Below, in pieces: positions 1-11,353 of a stretch of 64,000 bases of DNA. The first letter of the stretch is position 1. Each line of letters begins with the position of its first letter. Source of the DNA: Marisa cornuarietis (Eukaryota; Mollusca; Gastropoda; Architaenioglossa; Ampullariidae); contig SMMW01000015.1 of NCBI GenBank assembly GCA_004794655.1, forward strand, positions 186,001 to 250,000. Reading direction: 5' to 3'. The notes under the pieces are model-generated. The model had not been told where the DNA came from and did not search any database. It worked only from the letters and a program-made list of their open reading frames with translations. Made by a program: the position numbers and the translations under genes.

Positions 1-190
1 GCCACAACACCTATTTTTATATTTCACTCCCCTTTTTATGTTTGTTCCTGCACCTTGTGTTGGTTTTTAAGATGTGGTTATTATACTTAGGGCTTGGTCC
101 CTAAACTTTTTAAAGCTAAGTAACTGTTCCCGCCGTGATATAGCCCTAGTTGCTGACACGGCGTTAAACACAAACAAACAAACAAACAAA
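1..190 (+). repeat. LINE-A copy A0, 3' UTR tail
   Basis: This is closely similar to the 3' ends of LINE-A copies A1 (16938-17126) and A2 (40119-40312). It carries the same CTTGTGTTGGTTTTTAAGAT block, the TTGCTGACACGGCGTTAAAC terminal motif and a (CAAA)n tail at 171-191. The body of the element lies before the window. Confidence 0.85.
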
Positions 191-744
191 CCCAATCCTG
201 ACTGCCGACGGACACGCAGTTGATATCCAGAAGAAGAATAAAAAGAAACCCCAAAATCCTAGACAAAATAACCATCTTTAAACCACAATATATCAATGTC
301 TAAACATTCCCCCCACAACAATAACATACATTCATCTATTTATCTCATGCAAAAAATTATATAATCACTCTCTCAAACTCCACCATTTAAGACAAAAATT
401 GACATAGACATACACTCACCTCAACAGGTTCACATGACAGATTTTACTCTCAAGTCTGGTCAGGACTTGCTACACAAACCAAGTCAGGTCAGGACTTGTT
501 ACACAAACCGAGGAGACCCTCACATTTCCCCGCTCCTGTCAAGGAGGAGACCAGCACACGACTAAAACAAAAGTACACAAAAGGCTCTTTTCATTCTTCT
601 CGATTCTTTCCTTCCCATCCTTTTCAACAGCCCTTAATTAAACTGTCAGCCATCACAGGACTCGCACACCGATCTCTAGCCTTCTGCACCTTCCCCCTCG
701 TTCCCCATTTCCCATCCCTTTCTCAGTTAAAAAAAAACAACAAC
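191..744. other. Intronic sequence, no gene recognised
   Basis: I see no coding or element homology here. There is an imperfect tandem duplication of about 28 bp at 455-510 (GGTCAGGACTTG...TACACAAACC twice). Confidence 0.5.
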
Positions 745-1685
745 AGGTTTGTGACGCAAGTGCTACTCTCATGTCATTTTCACAGCAAAGTCTGTTCCTT
801 TTCTTTTTTTTTATGTCCAGCATCCTCGAAAAGGATTGTTCACAGAGATATGTTGTAACAAATGGTATAAAAAATTCCAGGGCTTTCTTCGCAGTAATTG
901 GGTACCTTTCCAACTGTTGACACCAAAACGTTGAGAGTGTTGTTGTTCTGAAGACTTGCTGTTGAACCTGGCTCTGCTGAATTTCAATGATTTCGTCGAG
1001 GTATTCATAATTGACATCTGCTGTCTCAACAGCAGACGTGAACGGCTGTCTCACCCATGCTGGATATGACTCTCTTTTAGGGAAATATCCGTTGAGAGAC
1101 TTTGCAAGCTCATCTAAGTGCGTGGCAATTTTTTGCTTCAGTTCCATGGATACAGAAATGTCTCTGATTCCAGACACATCTTCGATCTTACTTACACAGT
1201 TGTCCAGAAGGGGAAAGTTTGTGAAGTTATTGTTCTCTGTTCGTCGTTTCCATAACAGTAGTTTGTTTTTTTTAAAAAGCCTTCAGGTTTTCTTCTGCTT
1301 CCAAGATGTTGACTCTACCACCCTGCATTTGCTGATTGAGATGATTTAGAGCTGCGAATATATCAGCCATGTACGCCAAAATAAAAACTCTTCTTTTATC
1401 ATGCTGTCTTTCACATAGCACACGAAAACAGCAAGCTGGCTTAGATTAGAAATGTCTGTGGTCTCGTCGAGTTGAAGGCTGAATTTTGCCGGATGAAATT
1501 AGATCTGACTACTTGAGCCAAGATGTCTTTACTCATGCACTCTATTTTCTCACTGATGGTCTCATTTGAAAGAGGAATTTAGGATAATTTACCTTCGGCT
1601 GCTGTTTCGAGTATCAGATTCACCTTCTTTAAGGCTGCTGGTTTTATGAGTGTTTCACCGATGGTTTGCGGCTTGCCCTGCTTTG

Positions 1686-1878
1686 CGAGGGCGATCCGGT
1701 GGCGCAACGGTTAGCGCCTGTCACCAATACAGTGAAGGTTGGCTGTCCTGGGTTCAGTTCTCGTCTCGGGCACGCTGTTCTTTCTCTGCATGTGGCATCT
1801 GTTTACAGGACCGGCTGCCTTGCTGTGATATAGCCTTAGTTGCTGGCTCGGCGTAAAACACCAATTAAAAAAAAAAAA
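1686..1878 (+). mobile_element. tRNA-derived SINE with LINE-A-like 3' tail
   Basis: This 193-bp element is flanked by a perfect 13-bp target duplication, TTGCCCTGCTTTG (1673-1685 and 1879-1891), inside the hAT pseudogene. The 5' part is tRNA-like, with an A box TGGCGCAACGG (1700-1710) and a B box GGTTCAGTTCT (1751-1761) 40 bp apart, as expected for an internal RNA polymerase III promoter. The 3' part (about 1823-1863) matches the terminal 40 bp of LINE-A copies and ends in an A-rich tail of about 14 bp. It is probably mobilised by LINE-A enzymes, which is an inference from the shared tail. Confidence 0.9.
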
Positions 1879-2453
1879 TTGCCCTGCTTTGGGATCAGGT
1901 AAGCAACTTCGTACAATGCATTGTGGATCGGTTTGTTCATGGGTACAAATCCAAGAGCAAGCAGAGTGGCCCTTTCATCGAATCTGGCTCTTTTCACCTT
2001 GAATTCAGCAAGCGTTGTGTTCTTGTATTCCCCATCTCCATGCAGCTTCAAGAAGTGTTCCTTCAGTTTTGCCGGTGCAAGACTAGAGTTGCTCAACTTG
2101 GCATTGCAAATCATGCAGATAGGACGCTGACTCCCATCACGTTCTGTGATACACGTGAATCCACGTTGTACATATTCGTCCAACCACTTTTTTTTTTTTT
2201 GCTCGACATAGTATAGATTAAAATATTAAGAAAGAAACCACACAATGTATAACTACAACAGTCACACGGTGACTACTGAGCACACTAAATTCCCTGCAGC
2301 ACTGATTGGCCAATTAATGTAACGTAATCATCTGCAGCAAGTGATGGGCGTGTCATCACGAATTTACATAATCAGTCGGGTATGTCTTGACCTCTGTGGC
2401 GGAGGCTTCGCCAAACCCCTGAGACCGACTCACCGAACCCCTAGGGTTCGATA

Positions 2454-2475
2454 GAACCCCGGTTAAGAACCACTG
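2454..2475 (-). repeat. hAT terminal inverted repeat
   Basis: On the - strand this reads CAGTGGTTCTTAACCGGGGT, the classical CAGTGGTTCT-AACC type of hAT terminus, directly upstream of the transposase start. Sequence on the other side (2476 on) is LINE-C, so the hAT inserted into, or sits against, that LINE. Confidence 0.75.
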
Positions 2476-2835
2476 GTCTACAGGTTTCCTGTTTATAGTC
2501 TGGTTGTTTTTAAGGATGTTGGCGTTAGTCTTCAGCTGGAAGTTGTACAGGTCTTTGCAGTACTCAGTCCATCAGTTGAGTACACTATTGCTTTCTGTGA
2601 GGTGGCCATGACTGTCCTTAATGACTGAGGCATTGTGCTGATTTTTCTTAGTGCAGGTCCTTATTAGTTGGTTGGCCATTTTTGCTATCACCTCAGGCCA
2701 TTCCCTCTTCTGTGTCCCGGCATTGGCTTTTGATCCGGTTCTTCCTAGCTGGCATCATCCCTTTCTTGATGGCACAGTTTGCTTCTTTGTATTTGGAAGC
2801 AGCTTCGAGTTTGCTTTTCTCTTCTTTCTTCATCA
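2476..2835 (-). mobile_element. LINE-C (RTE-like) RT fragment C0
   Basis: About 360 bp align along their length with LINE-C copy C1 between about 23835 and 24185 (for example GATGTTGGCGTTAGTCTTCAGCTGG). That segment encodes the EN-RT linker and start of the RT. It is clearly more diverged than C1 and C2 are from each other, with indels, so it is an older insertion. The hAT element abuts its left edge. Confidence 0.85.
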
Positions 2836-3153
2836 GCAAGATACAGAGCAATGTCAACAATCATTATTGTGTGAGCTGTATTGTCGAAGAAAGCTACATT
2901 TATCAGCAGCCAACATCAGACCAGAATTTGTCTACCTTCCAATTGGGGTGAAGGTCACATGCATATTTCTCCAAAATCGTCCATATAGGCCACAGGCAAC
3001 CAACGAGAAACATGTTTCTGTCCCATCATATACTCATATGTGTCTTGTCTATTCTGTAATGAACATTGCTTGCTTTTCAAAAGTTACATCATTATTATTA
3101 TTAAAAGTTTATGTTTGGTATGAAAAAGGCTCAGATTTACTCAGCTGTAAGTC
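2836..3153. other. Intronic sequence, no gene recognised
   Basis: No protein or repeat homology is recognised. There is a short (ATT) run near 3092. Confidence 0.5.
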
Positions 3154-3336
3154 TCACCTGTGCTTGGAGGTGAACATGGCTCACAGCAGCTGTTCGGACG
3201 TCTTTTCAAGCGCTCTGTTGTTACAGCGATTAATTGCAGTTATTTTGTGTTTAATTGATCAGCCTCAAGCTAAGTTTTTACTTTTCTGATAAAGCAAAGT
3301 CTACAGATTCTTGTGGTTAAAAAATTGTGATCTTGT

Positions 3337-4711
3337 GTGACCATGCCAGTTCACACTTTGTGGTTTCGTGCTTCGTGCGGGCTCTTCCTGACTGCATTCA
3401 TTCAGTTCATGGCCAAGCGTGTGCACTATTCACTCTGTGTGAGATTTCGAAGGATCACAGTGCGCAACAAATTTGATGTGTTGTGGTTTTTGTTTTCGTG
3501 GCCTCGTACCTTCTATGTTGCGGAGATATAGAAAGTAATCCAGGACCTGTGGATAACACTGACGCTAACGAAATGGAGAGCCCCACCCAGCGAGTCACTG
3601 CGAACAAAGAAGACACCAACACTGCTACAAAAACTGGTAATTATGATAAAGATATAAAACAAATGTTGACCGAGATGTTTGAACAGCAGCAAGAAAAGAT
3701 TCACGCCGGTTTTGAATCCGTGAAACTACAGTTAACATCCATACAAGAAACTCTTAACGTGCTAGGAACAGATATTGTTGAGCTGCATGCCAGAGTTACC
3801 TACTTGGAGGATGAATTCTGTGGAGTGAGAGAAGAGTGTCAGGAAACATTGAGTGTAGTCACAGACATGAAAGACGAATTGCAAGGGTACATTAAAGTGG
3901 TGGACGATAAGATTGACAAGCTAGAGGCATTCTCGAGGAGGGACAACCTCAAGTTCTTTGGAATTCCGTAATCTGAAAACGAGACTTTCAGTGCATGCAC
4001 CCAAAAGGTGGTGGTCTATGTCAGATATTGTTCGTGCCCACCGTTTAGGCTCCAGACAATGCAACTTCACGAATAAGCCTCGCCCTATGATCGCCAAATT
4101 TCTCCGCTGGACTGATAAAATGGACGTGTTAGAGAAAGGTAGACTCAAATTGCGTGTGATGGGGGTCAAAATAGCTGGTGACCTCATGACTCGCCAGCAA
4201 CAAGTGTTAAAGAACCATCGCAGTCAGGGACTACATGCATACTACAGAGGCGACAAATTAATTGTAGAAGGACCTACACGTCACCACCACAACGTGGAAC
4301 TACACGCTAGGGAACCAACAGCGAGGGACAATCTACCCATCAGGGATAGCCGTACTCACCAAACAGGGGGAACCCCCTCTTCAACCCAGCAACCAGCAAA
4401 AAGCTTCACCGCAGCAGTTGGCCAGTCGGCAGTAAATGCTTCTGATAGGCTGGACGACGTCATCACTCACTCCAGTTCTTCCTCCTACACGAAGGCCGTG
4501 ACCCTATACACCAGGGATACAGAGGCCAACAACAGCCAGACAGCCGGTGTCAGCAAATGCCTACCTGACAGTTATGTGCAAGTTTCGCTTGCCGTGACCC
4601 AGAAACCATGCACAGAGTACCCATGCAGACTAGTCATGGAGAAACCAACTCTGAAGGGACCAGTGGCTATACACCTACAGGCGAGGGTGCCCCAACTGTG
4701 GGTAGAGTGGG
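3337..4711 (+). pseudogene. ORF1 of the 2A LINE: coiled-coil, RNA-binding protein
   Basis: From 3483 the frame reads a hydrophobic run, the 2A motif GDIESNPGP, then an acidic, coiled-coil-prone region (TEMFEQQQEKIHAGFESVKL through VVDDKIDKLEAFSRRDNL, 3660-3955). After a stop and frameshift at about 3970-4010 it continues with DIVRAHRLGSRQ and AKFLRWTDKMDVLEKGRLKL, the RRM-like and C-terminal part usual in LINE ORF1 proteins, then a polar tail cut at 4711 by the hAT insertion. There is no ATG in frame before the 2A site (TGA at 3474). An ATG-led frame from 3337 or 3343 enters the same region one frame off across a T-run at 3487-3491, so a small frameshift there probably separates the true start from the 2A region. 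Confidence 0.75.
3522..3548 (+). other. 2A ribosome-skipping motif GDIESNPGP
   Basis: The nine codons at 3522-3548 encode the complete 2A consensus D-(V/I)-E-x-N-P-G-P preceded by Gly, with a hydrophobic stretch immediately upstream. In 2A peptides the ribosome fails to form the last Gly-Pro bond and continues, giving two products. 2A motifs at the N-terminus of non-LTR retrotransposon proteins are known from sea urchins, amphioxus and molluscs, and in some the segment also behaves as a signal sequence. Activity here is inferred from the consensus. Confidence 0.85.
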
Positions 4712-7700
4712 CAGGGCCGGCGCAAGGCTGTGTTGCGCCCTAGGCGAAAGACAAATACTGCGCCCCCCTTCCCCCTCCAAAAATGAACCAGTTATCATAT
4801 ATATATATATATACGTTTAGGCTTAACTCTGTTTTCTTAACTGAAATTTTAAACAACTATCTTAGACTTACTTTAAAGACCACAAGGCTGTAAGGAACCC
4901 ATTTGTGCAATGAAACGTTTTGCAAAATGTTACACCACCACTATCGCAACACTTTGCATCCACACAATAAAAATAAGCATTATAAGAAATGAGGAAATAA
5001 AATGAAGTTAGTTAATTGTTGTTTTATGCCAAGTCAGCAACTAAAGCTATCTCATGTACACGACTATTCAAAGGTTGAGAAAATAAAGTGAAGGTAAAGA
5101 AAGAGACAAATCGTGTTAATAAAATATAGGCCTATACAGCTCTATCACAGGGTATAAAAATCATGCGAACTTATCTCTACAAACTCTCATGATGTCGGGG
5201 CTGTAGGACTGTCTGCACTGTTCACTCTTGTACGGCTAAATCCAGTTCACAAATATAGTCTTATAGAACAGTTCAGTTCACAGATCTTCTATGACACCTT
5301 TTACTGATTCAGCTTTGGAAGGATGATAGCTTCAAGCGCCCTAACAGACCATTACACAGTAAACAACAGCACGAGATGCCGGCAGCCGCTCAGTAAAGTG
5401 AGGTTTTACATCGTCCTGTGGGTTTTAAGTTTAATTTTAAGACTACCTTTCCCTCTCTCTCCCCCTCCCCCTCCCCCGATCTTGGTTGTCCAGCCCTGTT
5501 AATGTGATCTTACTTTCTTTAAGTGGTAGAGATTTATCTCTACCCTTCTCCACTAAGCCACCCCACTTAGGTCCTATCAGTCTTTCTCTCCTCTCTCTTT
5601 CTCATCTCACGGACAACTATCAAGTAACATCGCACCACCTTCTTTGTCCAGTCTTCTAATCTGATCCGACTGGTCATTAACTGTGACAGATTTATCGCTA
5701 CCCTTTGGGCCTTTCCACCTAGCACCTGGGCATGCTTTCAATCGTTCTCTTCTTTCTCATCTTACAGACGAAATAACAAGTAAAATCGCATTGACTACAT
5801 GTTTGCTGCTTGAAAATAGTGGAAAAGTGGTTTTCTACAAGAACTCATTATGACCAGAAGTCTTAGAACCCAGAAGTGTCAAAGAATGGCTTATTAAAAT
5901 TAAATCTTTTTCGAGAATTTGCTCTCCGATTTTATTAATATCTTATAAATAAGTTTGTCAAGAAAAACTACGTCTGTTTTTCAATGTCAGGTGTGCATCA
6001 TACAAACATGGATAGTTGCATGCCTCCCAAATCAGACCTACACTTATGAGTAGGGGGATTTCAAACACTCGTGTAAAAGTCTTTATGGAGTGGCAGCTGA
6101 CGAGACGAGAAATCTGTAGCACCTTGCTCTGGTCTTATTTTGCTGTGTGGTCTAAAACTCAAGCTATCACAGCTTCTAGCATCTAGACCACCCTTATTGC
6201 AGCTATCACGTTCCCATCCGAAGTCAAACTGACAGGTGGGCGGGGCAGTACGAGGTCCGTCAAGAGAAAGTCTTCTAGAGGCTAACAATACAAAGTTGTA
6301 AATCATGGTGTCAAGGCAGCTGCCCAGACACAGCCCAATGATCAACACTGCGTGGTGTCCAGCATAGGGTTTGTTGAAAACAAGAGAAGTATGTAGACTA
6401 TAGGTCTTAGTACGCATTATCACTTAATAACCAATTTCAACTATTCTGTCAATGGAGCATAACAACAAGCTATCGGTTCAAACTGTAGACAGACAGACGC
6501 ACTCTTAGATAATAAAAATAAACAAACATTACAATTTGCCAACTAAATTAAGTGTAATACACCATGCAATCGAACCGAAATTTAATGATTAATAAGAAAG
6601 TTAAATGTTCACGACCATGAGTCATAACAGTAAGTACAAGACTGTAGGCCGTCAGTGTCACCACTGTGCACAGCACTAAGGAGAAAACAAGTTCGTGACA
6701 GTGAATTAAATAAATTTATCTGAAATTTGACAATAAAAATAGATATGCTATAAACTTCAAGTGACTCTACCTTGATGTTTGTCTGCTAAAGACTTTAATA
6801 CTCTTATTAACTAAGAACGCGATCGTGACATTAGCTAAGTTCCTTTGGGTTTAAAGTTCGTAAGTGTAAAAATATTGAACATAAAACAGTTGTCATAACC
6901 AAAAAAAGACTCGCGTAGCAAACTCAAGTCAGTGTTGTTGTCCCTGATCTCAGCTCCAGTGTTTTCAATGCATACGTGTGAAACGTCTTTCAAAGTAAGA
7001 TAGAAGAGAGAAAGGTGAGGCTTGCATCAGTGGAATGTAGTCGCATCCATCGTAAAGGTCCGCCCTGACCAGACCCCATCCACCAACCGGCCCCTCTCCC
7101 ATCCCTCTGCTGTCTAACCTCCACCCCCTCTGCCCTCTTCTTCCCTGCTGGTTAGCTGGTCACTTCAAGTGCGCCCTGTAATGATGGGATTTTCCTGTAA
7201 TACATGAACTGAGAAACTCGCGTGGTGAAGTCAACCTACAAGCAGAGGAAAGGCGTCCTGCTAATGTCATTCTGTGAAAATGATCTTTTTTCCCTAACAC
7301 CTTTCATCACTTTAAAACAAAAGCAGGCCATTTTTGCGCCCCCCCCCCCACTCCATGACTGCGCCACCACCCCCTTTGCCATCCACCAACACCGCCCCTC
7401 TCATCGCCCTTGCCCGCCCCTCTGCCGCCCCATCCGCCCTCTACTTCCTTGCTGGTTAGCTGGTCACTGCAAGCGCCCCTGGGATAATGGGGTTTTCCTG
7501 TAATACATGGACTGAAAAACTAGCGTGGTGGTCAGTCTACAAGCAGAGGAAAGGTGTCCTGCTAATATCATTCTGTGAAAATGATATTTTTCCCTAAAAT
7601 TATTCATCTTACAAAAAAGAGCAGGCCATTTTTTCCGCCCCCCACTCACTCTGCGCCCTAGGCAATTGCCTACTTTGCCTAATAGGTAGAACCGGCCCTG
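4712..7700. mobile_element. Non-autonomous hAT-type DNA transposon, 2,989 bp
   Basis: A perfect 8-bp target duplication AGAGTGGG (4704-4711 and 7701-7708) flanks the element, as usual for hATs. The ends are short inverted repeats, CAGGGCCGG on the left and CCGGCCCTG on the right. The subterminal GCGCCCTAGGC motif also occurs at both ends (4735-4745 and about 7653-7663). No transposase is recognisable on either strand, and the longest open frame (about 120 aa, - strand near 6061-6423) matches nothing I know. It includes a (TA)n run at 4798-4813, pyrimidine-rich tracts at 5450-5480 and a tandem duplication near the right end. It probably depends on a related autonomous hAT. Confidence 0.85.
7138..7655 (+). 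repeat. Two-unit tandem duplication inside the hAT element
   Basis: The segments at about 7138-7350 and 7441-7655 are similar along their length, sharing GCTGGTTAGCTGGTCACT, TTTTCCTGTAATACATG and ACAAGCAGAGGAAAGG. They are spaced by roughly 300 bp. Each ends in a C-rich block after GCAGGCCATTTTT. Confidence 0.8.
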
Positions 7701-8044
7701 AGAGTGGGGCCAAGTGCGGCAAATGGAACTAAGAGCAGAAGCGATGGCCCTGGCTGCGGCGTCCGACCGCCGGGCAGTGCTGGGGAACCCGGTCGACTGC
7801 GACGGCGGCAGCCTCAACGTGCCACGTCGGTTAATGCCACACAACAGCAACTGCCAGCAGCCTGGACCAGAAAATCGCCACAACCATCAAGTGTTAGAAA
7901 AGCAAACCCAAGCCAAACAGACGGAACAGGGAATGTACCGGAACAGGAACCCCTACCACGAGATGAGGACTCGGCTGTGGCCTCAACAGTTTAAATGTGC
8001 CAGACATCTTGGTTCATACCAATAATGCTACACAAGCTAAACCG

Positions 8045-11000
8045 CCAATTTTATTTCTCTCATGGAATGTAGACGGCCTGCTTTCTAAAATGATAGTGAT
8101 TTTATCTCATATGTAACTAAATTTGATTTCATATGCCTCGTTGAAACCTGGATCCTTGAGCACTTTGAAAGTGACCTGTTTGCACACTATGATTCCTTTA
8201 CACTACCCGCTAAAAAAATTATCTACCCAGGGTCGAGGATCAGGAGGATTAATGGTTCTAGTAAACAAAAACTACAGCAGATTTATCAAACAAATCAAAG
8301 TGGGCTTTGATAATATCGTGGCTATTCAAATCTAGAGAGCTTTTACCAGTACTACTACAGATGTATGCCTCGTGTGCACATATCTACTGCCTGCTTACTC
8401 TCCGTTTTATGGGACATCAGGCTTTGGCAATGGGATGGCTATCCTAGAACAATGTCTACTGGAACTTGCGGAACGCTATACTGAAACTTCATGTATCATC
8501 TGTGGGGATCTCAACGCTAGAACGTCAAACAAAACCCCTATTTATGAGGAACTTTGAGCAGAAATTTCAAGTAAGGATGATACTAGCAACACGTCTCAAT
8601 ATCATGTCATAAACGGTGGTTGTGAGTTATTGTTAGAGCTGTGCTCAGCCTTTGACCTCTCTATTTTAAATGGATCATGTGATGGCAACGAAAGTGGCCA
8701 CTTTACCTTTATATCCTTAACAGGCTGCAGCGTTGTAGACTATTTTATCTTTTCTAATTCCATTGGTCATCTAACACAAAAGCTAATTGTCGATAAACGC
8801 TTAGAATCGCAACATATGCCGTTAATATGCAGCCTAAGCTCTAAATCACAGCTGCCATTAGACCCTGTTACTATCCCCACCTCCTTTGAGAAGCTTCAAT
8901 GGAACCCAGATTTAAAACCAATGTTTATGTCCAACCTACGCTCATCAGATTTTTTAGACTTGCTAGACAGAGCCAGAACTATGATTTATAGCGATGTGAA
9001 TGCAGCTGTGAACTTATTCACGAATGGCCTTGTCTGCGGCAAGTACCATGGCAAAACACATAAGATTCCCTAGACGTAAGATGAGAAACGAATGGTTTGA
9101 TAATGAATGTCTCACTGCAAAGAATGCAGCTAGATGGGTGCTAGCACAGTTTAGACTAACACGGGCACCATATCATCTAAAATTTTACATTGACAAGAGG
9201 AAAGTGTACAGAAAGCTTATTGCACAAAAGAAATACCAGCTTCGAGCAGAAGCTCGTAAAAAGATTAAAAGCTGTATGCATGATTCAAAAGCCTTCTGGA
9301 AAATGCTGAAAAGATTTAAACCGTATAGCTACATGCAAAACAACATATCCATAGAAAAATGGTATAAACACTTTCAAGAAGTCTTTAAAGGTGCATGGGA
9401 CAACAGTACAGATATTCAGCTAGATCAAATAAACTATGACAGTTAAGAAGGCATCGGTGAAGACTCCCTTGACAGGGATATTACACCTGAGGAAGTCTTA
9501 TGTGCAGTTAAACACCTTAAGGATAACAAAGCAGCTGGCCCCGACGGACTAATACCAGAACTAGTGAAACATAGTGCTGACACTATTTTACCCTTCTTGG
9601 TCGAGATATTTAACCATATATTCTCTTCAGGTCTGTTCCCTGAATCGTGGTCAGAAGCTACTATCCACCCACTACACAAAAAAGGAAATACTGATGACCC
9701 CAACAATTATAGAGGTATTTCCCTCCTTAATGTGTGCAGCAAACTCTACATGTTCATATTAAATAAACGCATGACTGATTGGGTTGAAGAAACTAATGCC
9801 GTTGATGAACTACAAGCGGGGTTCCGAAAAGACCACTCCACATTTGACCACATCTTTACTCTATACGCCATGGTACAACAGTACTTATTGCAAAACAAGA
9901 AACTATACGTAGCTTTCATAGACTTTCAGAAGGCCTTTGACTCAGTCTCTCGCACAATTTTATGACTAGTTCTCTGGAAAAAAAGGCATTCGGGGGAAAA
10001 TGCATTGCACTCTAAAAAGCCTTTATAAAATCGTTAAAGCTAGGGTGCGCTCCAAAGCGGATCTTTCGGACTTTTTTCATTGTCCAAACAGTCTAAAACA
10101 AGGAGAAATAACTAGCCCTATACTCTTCTCCTTGCTTATAAACGAACTAGCACGAGACATAGTCAAGAATGGAAAACATGGCATTCAGCTTCATCCAGAT
10201 CTTCTATAAATTTTTATTTTACTGTTTTCAGATGACATCGTTCTGCTGTCCGACACTCCCAGCGGTCTACAAAACCAATTAAATGTACTCTCTAAAAGCA
10301 CAAAAGCACTAGATCTTACACTGAACCTTGAAAAATCTAACATAATTGTGTTTAGAAAGGGTGGGTACCTAGCAAGCAGAGAAAAATGGACATATAATAA
10401 CAACGCGATGAAAGTAGTTAACTCCTACAAATATCTGAGCCTATTCTTTATTACTAAGCTGTCATTTTCATCTGCCTTTAGAGACCTGACAACAAGGGCA
10501 AAAGTAGGGATTGTCCAAATTTGTAAAACTCTTCGGAAAATCCAAGACTACAACCTGATCTTGTACTTAAGCTTTTTCTTGTACTTAAGAGTAATCTCCA
10601 AGTAGAAATGGCACATACTTTCACATTAAAAAATTATTTAATGTCAGTTCAAAAACCCCAAACAATATGATCTATGGTGACACCTGCAGATTTCCCTTCT
10701 ATGTGCATTCCAAAACCTCATACTGGTTACGCTTGACAATGCTTGACTCCAGGAGACTTCCACGCAAAGCATATAATATGTTGGCTGAGCTTCATAATAG
10801 AGGGAAAGCATGCTGGGTGTCTGAAGTGCATGCAACTCTGTACAGGTATGGTTTTGGCTATGTCTGGGAGAATCAAGGCGTGCAAAATGCTGGCAAATTT
10901 CTCTCGGTGTTTAAGCAACGACTTGTTGACTGCCATAAACAAGACTGGCACTGTCATGTTACAGAGAGCCCTAGGTTTACTGTGTATGCGAAGTTTAACT

Positions 11001-11353
11001 TGGAATTGCAAATAGAACCATATTTATACTGTGTGAGCAACAAGGCTTTAAGAGATACTCTAATTAGATTTCGTATGGGAATCTCTGAGTTAAAAAGCCA
11101 CAAATACAGGCACTCATCAGCACCAATGCCAAATTTGGAATGCCCTCTGTGTCATACTTCACAAGACAAAATTCACCTACTTTTCCAATGCACCCTACTT
11201 AAGGACCTAAGATGTAGATTCCTGCCTTTGAAGTATTCATTTCACCAAACTGCCTTTACCTTCTCAGCCCTGATTAATGACACATCACATATTACCTGCC
11301 TAGCCAGGTATCTTTACCACTGTTTTAAACGATGCAATACAGTCAGCAGCTAA
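8045..11353 (+). pseudogene. ORF2 of the 2A LINE: AP endonuclease and reverse transcriptase
   Basis: The endonuclease starts near 8055 (ILFLSWNVDGLLSKM, then DFICLVETWI) and continues through CGDLNARTS (8506-8532). The RT is best preserved from 9480 to 10330: DGLIPELVKH, NNYRGISLLNVCSKLYM, ELQAGFRKDHSTFDHIFTLY, FIDFQKAFDSVSRTI, QGEITSPILFSLLINELA and FSDDIVLLSDTPSGLQ. The C-terminal domain (10667-11353) includes CPLCHTSQDKIHLLFQC, a Cys/His zinc-like motif. Several stops and frameshifts (about 8105, 8220, 8332, 8556, 9074, 9965, 10209, 10605) make it non-coding. The canonical YADD is read here as FSDD. Confidence 0.85.

Larger units (their letters stand above)
745..2475 (-). pseudogene. hAT (ZBED-type) transposase pseudogene, split by a SINE
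   Basis: Reading the - strand from 2210, a short basic start (MSSKKKK) and a BED-type zinc finger with ICMICNAKLSNSSLAPAKLK and HFLKLH are visible. A central ADIFAALNHLNQQMQGG segment follows near 1370-1300. The C-terminal hAT dimerisation region is at 1000-745, with FIPFVTTYLCEQSFSRML and KKRNRLCCENDMRVALAS. The order and motifs match ZBED5-like hAT transposases. The frame is broken by a 1-bp slip in the A-run after the start (about 2191-2203), by several stops and frameshifts, and by a SINE at 1686-1878. A terminal inverted repeat typical of hATs lies at 2454-2475. The opposite terminus was not found, so the 3' part appears lost. Confidence 0.85.

Noticed and set aside
1700..1761. A functional tRNA gene
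   Set aside because: The A and B boxes are present, but the sequence does not fold as a tRNA and lies within a SINE with target duplications and a LINE-type tail.
3337..3531. A separate 64-codon gene ahead of the 2A motif
   Set aside because: It overlaps the 2A frame one frame off and is better explained as the true N-terminus of ORF1 displaced by a small indel in a T-run.
6061..6423. A 120-codon gene on the - strand in the hAT element
   Set aside because: No motif or family resemblance, and its length is compatible with chance in this sequence.
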